A DNA stretch of 64,000 nt from assembly GCF_900172275.1 (NCBI RefSeq), contig NZ_FWFT01000001.1, positions 434,001-498,000 of the forward strand, written 5' to 3'. The notes below the pieces were generated by a model. The model saw nothing but the letters and a program-made list of their open reading frames with translations, had not been told where the DNA came from and did not search any database. Numbering within the stretch: position 1 is the first letter of the stretch; every line of letters starts with the position of its first letter. Positions 59,092-64,000 of the stretch are shown piece after piece. Source of the stretch: Pseudooctadecabacter jejudonensis (GTDB lineage: Bacteria; Pseudomonadota; Alphaproteobacteria; Rhodobacterales; Rhodobacteraceae). Made by a program: the position numbers and the translations under genes.

Positions 59092-60138
59092 ATGGGACTG
59101 TTCATACTGCGACGCCTTGGGGTGATGATCCTCACGGCGCTCTGCCTGACATTTATCGTGTTCTGGCTCACCAATCTTTATCCGAACCTCGAAAAGCTCG
59201 CCAAAACCCAAGGCAACTTTCGGATGTCGGACGAACAGGTCCAAACCTATCTGGGCAACCGTGGCTATACACAGTCCCTCCCCGTAAAGTACGGCCAATG
59301 GCTGGGCGTGTTGCCGGGCTACGTTATTGAGGGCACCGACGGAGAAACCCGCGCCCGGTGTGAGGCCAACGGCGCGCCCACCGAAGACACCGCCACCTTC
59401 TGTGGCATCCTGCAGGGCGAATGGGGGCAATCCACCGTCTTCAAGGACGACGTCAGCGAAATCGTCAGCACACGTCTGGGCCTGACCGGCAAGCTGATGT
59501 TCTGGGTCATGATGGTCATGGTGCCCGGCGCGCTGATCATTGGCGTTCTGGCCGGTATGCGCGAAGGGTCGCGCACGGATCGGTCGCTGTCTACTGTGTC
59601 GATCGTCTCCACCGCGACACCTGAATATGTATCTGGTGTGATCCTGATCGCAGTGTTCGCAACGCCTCTGTTCGGGATGCAGTATTTCAAAGGTACGGCC
59701 ACATCCGCCATGGATGACGCCACCTTCAACAACTTCTTCTTGCCGGTGATCACCATCGCGCTTTACGGCATGGGCTACATTGCCCGTATGACCCGCGCGT
59801 CGATGACCGAAGTGATGACCGCGCAATACATCCGCACCGCCCGCCTCAAAGGCGTGAGCTTTCCAAATATCGTGATCAAGCACGCCCTACGCAATGCGCT
59901 CATCGCGCCATTCACTGTGATCATGTTGCAGTTCCCGTGGCTGCTGAACGGTGTGGTGATCGTCGAGACCCTGTTCAACTACAAGGGCTTCGGCTGGACG
60001 CTGGTACAGGCGGCCTCAAACAACGACATTGAACTGCTGCTTGGCGTCTCTGTTGTGTCTGTTTTCGTGGTTCTGGTCACACAGCTGATTTCTGACATCG
60101 GCTATGTGTTCCTCAACCCACGTATCCGTATTTCCTGA
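59092..60138 (+). CDS. ABC transporter permease, OppB/DppB type
   Basis: A 348-residue inner-membrane permease. An N-terminal membrane segment (about 7-25) precedes a periplasmic loop longer than usual (about 28-130), then about five more segments. The EAA-type coupling motif is in MTRASMTEVMTAQYIRTARLKGVSFPNIVIKHALRNALI (about 225-265). With the partner at 60153 it forms the transport channel of the importer whose binding protein precedes it. It starts 112 bases after that gene, beyond the terminator. Confidence 0.93.
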   Translation: MGLFILRRLGVMILTALCLTFIVFWLTNLYPNLEKLAKTQGNFRMSDEQVQTYLGNRGYTQSLPVKYGQWLGVLPGYVIEGTDGETRARCEANGAPTEDTATFCGILQGEWGQSTVFKDDVSEIVSTRLGLTGKLMFWVMMVMVPGALIIGVLAGMREGSRTDRSLSTVSIVSTATPEYVSGVILIAVFATPLFGMQYFKGTATSAMDDATFNNFFLPVITIALYGMGYIARMTRASMTEVMTAQYIRTARLKGVSFPNIVIKHALRNALIAPFTVIMLQFPWLLNGVVIVETLFNYKGFGWTLVQAASNNDIELLLGVSVVSVFVVLVTQLISDIGYVFLNPRIRIS

Positions 60139-60152
60139 TAGGAGCCTGAGCT

Positions 60153-61607
60153 ATGGAAGAACTCACTTGGACAGGCTCAATGGGAGCCATTCTCGTCCCG
60201 CTGATCACCCTCACCGCAGCCGTGTTTCTGACAGGCGTGGTGGTCCAACTTGTCATGGGGGCCTTCGCGCCCGAGGTGAAATTGCAATCGAACCCCGATG
60301 GCACCCTTCAAGGCCGCGGCGGTCTTTTGGGCCGGTTGGAAAACTACACCGGTTGGCTGTTTATGCTGTTGGTCGCACTGATCGTGGCCTTCATCGTGAT
60401 TGCATGGTTCATGCCTTACGGCGACGCAGGCATCCTGGGCGAAGTCTCAAAACGGTTCCTGCCCACATGGATTGCGTTGATCATCACCTTTGTTCTGTCG
60501 ATCACCTTCAAACGTAGGCTGGGCCTTTACGGCAAGTTGTTTGACAGCACGATCGGCATGATCGGGTTTGGCCTTGTCATGTTCTGGGTGTTTACCTCCA
60601 TTTTCGTGGGGCTGTTCGACATGATCGGCACCCACGATCCGCTGCAGCAAATCTCCGGCCTGAAGAACAAAACACCCGGTGTCGTGGTCCCCGAAGGCCA
60701 GGACGAGGGCTTCTTTCCGCACTACCTGCTGGGCGGCGACAACCTTGCGCGTGATATCTTTACACGGATGGTGCACGGGTCAGTCATCGTGATGGTCATT
60801 GCGCCGCTGGCGACGATCTTTGCCTTTATGGTGGGCATTACGCTGGGCCTGCCTGCGGGCTACTACGGTGGGCGGCTGGACACCGTGCTGTCGTTTCTGG
60901 CGAACCTGATCCTCGCCTTCCCGGTGATCTTGCTGTTCTACCTGCTGGTCACACCTGAGATCGTGGCGACAGGCCTGCCGAACTTCCTCGCGGCGTTCCT
61001 GTTTGTCTTCCCGTTGGTTTTCTTCGGCGTGCTGATCAACTCGCGCTACAAAAATCAGGCGGGCAAGAACGGGCTGTTGCTGGCCCTGGTTTTGGCCCCC
61101 TTGGCCGTTCTCTATTTCAGCACGATCAGCGACGCGGGCTCTCCGCTTTATATCTGGCCTGAGGCGCTGGACCTCTTCGATATCCCCGGGGGTATTCTGG
61201 TGGTCTTCGTGTCTGTGGTCTTTGTGAACTCCCCCACCGTGTTCCGCATCGTGCGCGGGCTGGCGCTGGACATCAAAACCCGCGACTACGTGGCCGCCGC
61301 CCAAACCCGTGGTGAGGGCCCGTGGTACATCATGCTGTGGGAAATTCTGCCCAACGCACGCGGGCCGCTGATTGTCGATTTCTGCCTGCGGATCGGCTAC
61401 ACCACGATCCTTTTGGGGACATTGGGCTTCTTCGGGCTGGGCCTGCCGCCCGAAAGCCCCGACTGGGGGTCCACGATCAACGAAGGCCGCAAACTGCTGC
61501 TGATCTTCGCCCACCCTGCCCTGCCACCGGCCATTGCGCTGTTGTCACTGGTGCTGGGCCTCAACCTGCTGGCCGACGGCCTGCGCGAAGAAAGCCTCAA
61601 GGATTAA
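60153..61607 (+). CDS. ABC transporter permease, OppC/DppC type, with extended N-terminus
   Basis: A 484-residue permease, much longer than the usual 280-330 because the first 165 residues add about three to four extra membrane segments (LVPLITLTAAVFLTGVVVQL, LFMLLVALIVAFIVIAWFM, WIALIITFVLSITF). A further hydrophobic pair lies inside the core (LFVFPLVFFGVLINS, LLLALVLAPLAVLYFS). The coupling motif is DYVAAAQTRGEGPWYIMLWEILPNARGPLIVDF (about 370-405). It starts 14 bases after the OppB-type gene. The role of the extension is unknown. Confidence 0.92.
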   Translation: MEELTWTGSMGAILVPLITLTAAVFLTGVVVQLVMGAFAPEVKLQSNPDGTLQGRGGLLGRLENYTGWLFMLLVALIVAFIVIAWFMPYGDAGILGEVSKRFLPTWIALIITFVLSITFKRRLGLYGKLFDSTIGMIGFGLVMFWVFTSIFVGLFDMIGTHDPLQQISGLKNKTPGVVVPEGQDEGFFPHYLLGGDNLARDIFTRMVHGSVIVMVIAPLATIFAFMVGITLGLPAGYYGGRLDTVLSFLANLILAFPVILLFYLLVTPEIVATGLPNFLAAFLFVFPLVFFGVLINSRYKNQAGKNGLLLALVLAPLAVLYFSTISDAGSPLYIWPEALDLFDIPGGILVVFVSVVFVNSPTVFRIVRGLALDIKTRDYVAAAQTRGEGPWYIMLWEILPNARGPLIVDFCLRIGYTTILLGTLGFFGLGLPPESPDWGSTINEGRKLLLIFAHPALPPAIALLSLVLGLNLLADGLREESLKD

Positions 61608-61613
61608 GGGCGG

Positions 61614-61660
61614 GCAGAGTTTCATCGAAACTCTGCTGCCAAATTCTCCATGAGAATTTG
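61614..61660 (+). repeat. Paired-hairpin element between permease and ATPase genes
   Basis: Two perfect hairpins in a row: GCAGAGTTTC-ATC-GAAACTCTGC (61614-61636) and CAAATTCTC-CAT-GAGAATTTG (61640-61660). No T-run follows. They fill the 72-bp gap before the fused ATPase gene. The paired form looks like a repetitive intergenic element and may process or stabilise the operon mRNA. Confidence 0.8.
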
Positions 61661-61679
61661 CGCCCCAGAAAGGAACGTT

Positions 61680-63776
61680 ATGAAAGATACCACATACGAC
61701 GGCCCGATCCTTGAGATCGACAAACTCTCCATCAGCTTTTTCACGCGTCTGCGTGAAATCCCCGCCGTGATGGACTTCTCCGCCTCCATCATGCCCGGTG
61801 AGGCGCTGGGCATCGTGGGCGAAAGTGGCTGCGGCAAATCCACAGTGGCGCTGGGTGTCATGCAGGATTTGGGCGTCAACGGCCGCATCGTCGGCGGGTC
61901 GATCAAGTTCAAGGGCCAGGACCTGAACACAATGACCACGGAAGAGCTGCGCGACATCCGCGGCTCCCAAATCGCCATGATCTATCAGGAACCCATGGCG
62001 TCCCTGAACCCCGCCATGCGCATCGGCAAGCAGCTGATGGAAGTGCCGATGATCCACGAAGGCGTTTCCGAAAAGGAAGCCTATGAACGTGCGCTTGAGG
62101 TCGTCACCGACGTCAAACTCCCCGATCCCAAACGCATGCTCAATTCCTTCCCGCACCAGCTGTCTGGCGGCCAACAACAGCGCATCGTTATCGCCATGGC
62201 GTTGATGTCCAAACCCTCGCTGCTGATCCTCGATGAACCCACAACCGCCCTCGATGTGACAGTTGAGGCCGCCGTGGTCGAACTGGTCAAAGACCTCGGC
62301 AAAAAATACGGCACCTCGATGCTGTTCATCTCGCACAACCTCGGTCTGGTGCTGGAAACCTGCGACCGCATTTGCGTGATGTATTCCGGTGAGGCGGTGG
62401 AACGCGGCTCCATCGAAGATGTCTTTGACGAAATGCAGCACCCCTACACGCAGGCGCTGTTCCGCTCGATCCCTCTGCCGGGTGCCGACAAGAACGCACG
62501 ACCCCTCGTGGCGATCCCCGGCAACTTCCCCCTGCCCCATGAACGCCCTCAGGGCTGCAACTTCGGCCCCCGCTGCGATTATTTCGAAGACGGCCTGTGC
62601 AATGAGGCCAAACCCATCCCGATGTATCCGGTCACAGGCAACGAACGGCACGAAACCCGCTGCCTGAAGTTTCAGGAAATCGACTGGAACGCCCCCATCG
62701 ACGTGGGCCCGCAAACCGAAAAGCCGGAACCGGGCCGCGTTGTCCTCAAGATGGACAACCTCAAGAAATACTACGAGGTCGCGGCCTCTGCCCTCTTTGG
62801 GGGTGGCAACAAGAAGGTCGTCAAAGCCAACGAAACCTTGTCGTTTGAGGCCCGCGAGGCTGAAACGCTGGCCATTGTGGGCGAATCCGGCTGCGGCAAA
62901 TCCACCTTTGCGAAGGTGCTGATGGGGTTGGAAACAGCCACAGACGGCCAGATCCTGCTGGACAATCAAAACATCGAAGGCACCCCGATTGAGGCCCGCG
63001 ACACCAAAACCGTGTCCGACGTGCAGATGGTGTTCCAAAACCCCTTCGATACGCTGAACCCCTCCATGACCGTGGGCCGCCAGATCATCCGCGCGCTTGA
63101 AATCTTCAAGATCGGCAAAACCGACGAAGACCGCCGCCAACGGATGCTCGAACTGCTTGATCTGGTGAAACTGCCCCGCGCCTTCGCCGACCGGATGCCG
63201 CGTCAGCTGTCGGGGGGGCAAAAGCAACGTGTGGGCATCGCGCGGGCCTTTGCGGGTGACGCGCGGATCGTGGTGGCCGATGAACCTGTGTCCGCGTTGG
63301 ACGTCTCGGTTCAGGCCGCCGTCACCGACTTGCTGATGGAAATTCAACGCGAACAGAAAACGACCCTGCTGTTCATCTCTCACGACCTGTCCATCGTGCG
63401 CTACCTCAGCGACCGCGTGATGGTCATGTATCTGGGCCATGTCGTGGAACTGGGCACTACCGAACAGGTCTTCGCTCCGCCCTATCATCCCTATACAGAA
63501 GCGTTGCTGTCCGCCGTGCCCATCGCAGACACCAGCGTGAAGAAAAAACACATCGTGCTGGACGGAGACATCCCCTCGGCCATGAACCCGCCCAGCGGCT
63601 GCCCGTTCCAAACACGCTGCCGCTGGAAGGACAAGGCGGGCAAGGAAAAGTGTGAAACCGAAGTGCCGCCCGTGCGCGTGCTGGCCGAAGGTCATCAGGT
63701 CAAATGTCACCTGCCCGATGCCGAACTGGCCAATATGGAACCGGTGATCGAAATCCCCGCCACCGCTGCTGAATAA
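61680..63776 (+). CDS. Fused double ABC transporter ATPase (OppD-OppF)
   Basis: A 698-residue protein with two complete nucleotide-binding domains; the ATG at 61680 is preceded by AAAGGAAC. Domain 1 (about 10-270): GESGCGKST, LSGGQQQRIVIAMALM and LLILDEPTTALDV. A cysteine-rich oligopeptide-transporter tail (GCNFGPRCDYFEDGLCNE) follows. Domain 2 (about 350-640): GESGCGKST, LSGGQKQRVGIARAF, VVADEPVSALDV, then a second such tail (GCPFQTRCRWKDKAGKEKCE). It powers the importer of the two preceding permeases. Usually OppD and OppF are separate; fusions are known. Confidence 0.95.
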   Translation: MKDTTYDGPILEIDKLSISFFTRLREIPAVMDFSASIMPGEALGIVGESGCGKSTVALGVMQDLGVNGRIVGGSIKFKGQDLNTMTTEELRDIRGSQIAMIYQEPMASLNPAMRIGKQLMEVPMIHEGVSEKEAYERALEVVTDVKLPDPKRMLNSFPHQLSGGQQQRIVIAMALMSKPSLLILDEPTTALDVTVEAAVVELVKDLGKKYGTSMLFISHNLGLVLETCDRICVMYSGEAVERGSIEDVFDEMQHPYTQALFRSIPLPGADKNARPLVAIPGNFPLPHERPQGCNFGPRCDYFEDGLCNEAKPIPMYPVTGNERHETRCLKFQEIDWNAPIDVGPQTEKPEPGRVVLKMDNLKKYYEVAASALFGGGNKKVVKANETLSFEAREAETLAIVGESGCGKSTFAKVLMGLETATDGQILLDNQNIEGTPIEARDTKTVSDVQMVFQNPFDTLNPSMTVGRQIIRALEIFKIGKTDEDRRQRMLELLDLVKLPRAFADRMPRQLSGGQKQRVGIARAFAGDARIVVADEPVSALDVSVQAAVTDLLMEIQREQKTTLLFISHDLSIVRYLSDRVMVMYLGHVVELGTTEQVFAPPYHPYTEALLSAVPIADTSVKKKHIVLDGDIPSAMNPPSGCPFQTRCRWKDKAGKEKCETEVPPVRVLAEGHQVKCHLPDAELANMEPVIEIPATAAE

Positions 63777-63823
63777 CCGCCCTCAGCAGCACACCGAACA
63801 GAGGCGGGGGCACACCATCCTCC

Positions 63824-63846
63824 GCTTCTTTGGGTCAAAAATACCT
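63824..63846 (+). repeat. 23-bp dispersed repeat, copy 2
   Basis: Identical to 36426-36448. It lies between the ABC ATPase stop and the convergent lytic transglycosylase stop, again at the end of genes. Confidence 0.85.
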
Positions 63847-63891
63847 AAATCCTACGGCGACCTCGCCGAACAACGACGCAAATCAAACGCT

Positions 63892-64000
63892 TCAGTTGCC
63901 CCAGATCACGCGCACATAATTCTGCGTCTCGCGAAAGGGCGGCACCCCGCCGTGCTGCTGCACCGCACCGGGCCCCGCGTTATAGGCCGCCAAGGCCAAA
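63892..64000 (-). CDS. Lytic transglycosylase-like protein, C-terminal end only
   Basis: Only the last 35 or so residues are in the window: they read [17 protein letters not shown], then [17 protein letters not shown] and stop. The [10 protein letters not shown] ... [10 protein letters not shown] pattern is the conserved end of the SLT (lytic murein transglycosylase) domain, which cuts peptidoglycan glycan strands. The gene enters from the right edge and is convergent with the ABC transporter operon. Confidence 0.85.
   Translation of the reverse strand, partial: LALAAYNAGPGAVQQHGGVPPFRETQNYVRVIWGN

Noticed and set aside
57297-59174. A 625-codon open frame antisense to the substrate-binding protein gene
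   Set aside because: The plus strand encodes a complete binding protein with Tat signal; the antisense frame has no recognisable motif.
61545-63710. A 721-codon open frame antisense to the fused ABC ATPase
   Set aside because: It is the codon-bias shadow of the real gene; it has no family motif, while the plus strand has all ABC signatures.

Overview
The window looks like chromosomal DNA of a marine alphaproteobacterium of the Roseobacter group (Rhodobacterales). The evidence is the gene content and order: ctrA next to an SciP-like gene, several Hint-domain/RTX proteins, dimethylglycine-dehydrogenase-like flavoproteins, a metF/corrinoid-methyltransferase cluster, and a pyrH-frr-uppS-cdsA-dxr-rseP-bamA-ompH-fabZ-lpxA-lpxI-lpxB envelope operon. 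No database search was possible, so all product names rest on motifs and remembered family features. No transposase, phage gene, CRISPR array or rRNA gene was found; one tRNA gene (Leu, CAA) is present.

Layout. 1-6.3 kb: two dimethylglycine-dehydrogenase-like genes on opposite strands either side of a DUF2254 membrane protein, then a MobA/MocA-type nucleotidyltransferase. 6.3-16.4 kb: three consecutive minus-strand genes for Hint-domain proteins, one a 2401-residue RTX/Ig-like giant containing a 492-bp internal duplication. 17-21 kb: tRNA-Leu, a YqaA-DsbB pair, and an arginine catabolism unit (Lrp regulator, arginase, ornithine cyclodeaminase) bracketed by a 32-bp inverted repeat. 21-29 kb: gyrA, an outer-membrane beta-barrel protein, trmFO, a methyltransferase with gluQRS, hisI, and an Fe-S scaffold protein. 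29-36 kb: a 40-residue membrane protein, recG-ligA, ctrA-sciP and mnmA. 36.5-40.2 kb: one-carbon/folate genes (pterin-binding methyltransferase, metF, 'virulence factor' protein) interrupted by a fourth Hint gene; then ppx/gppA.

41.7-55.2 kb is a long minus-strand run from pyrH to an HpcH/HpaI aldolase. It links translation (frr), isoprenoid and phospholipid precursors (dxr, uppS, cdsA), outer-membrane assembly (rseP, bamA, ompH) and lipid A (fabZ, lpxA, lpxI, lpxB). It holds two small membrane-protein genes and a 3 x 62-bp tandem repeat between frr and uppS. From 55.2 kb the plus strand carries miaA, an AraC regulator and an oligopeptide-type ABC importer (binding protein, two permeases, fused double ATPase). 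The right edge cuts a lytic transglycosylase gene.

The less ordinary material is of two kinds. One is the set of four Hint-domain proteins, two with RTX repeats, which may be self-processing secreted surface proteins. The other is a collection of short, structured, dispersed repeats at gene ends and inside operons: a CCTAAAATTCC palindrome in three copies, the 32-bp inverted pair, a 23-bp pair, a paired-hairpin element and the 62-bp tandem array. Several look like members of genome-wide families.
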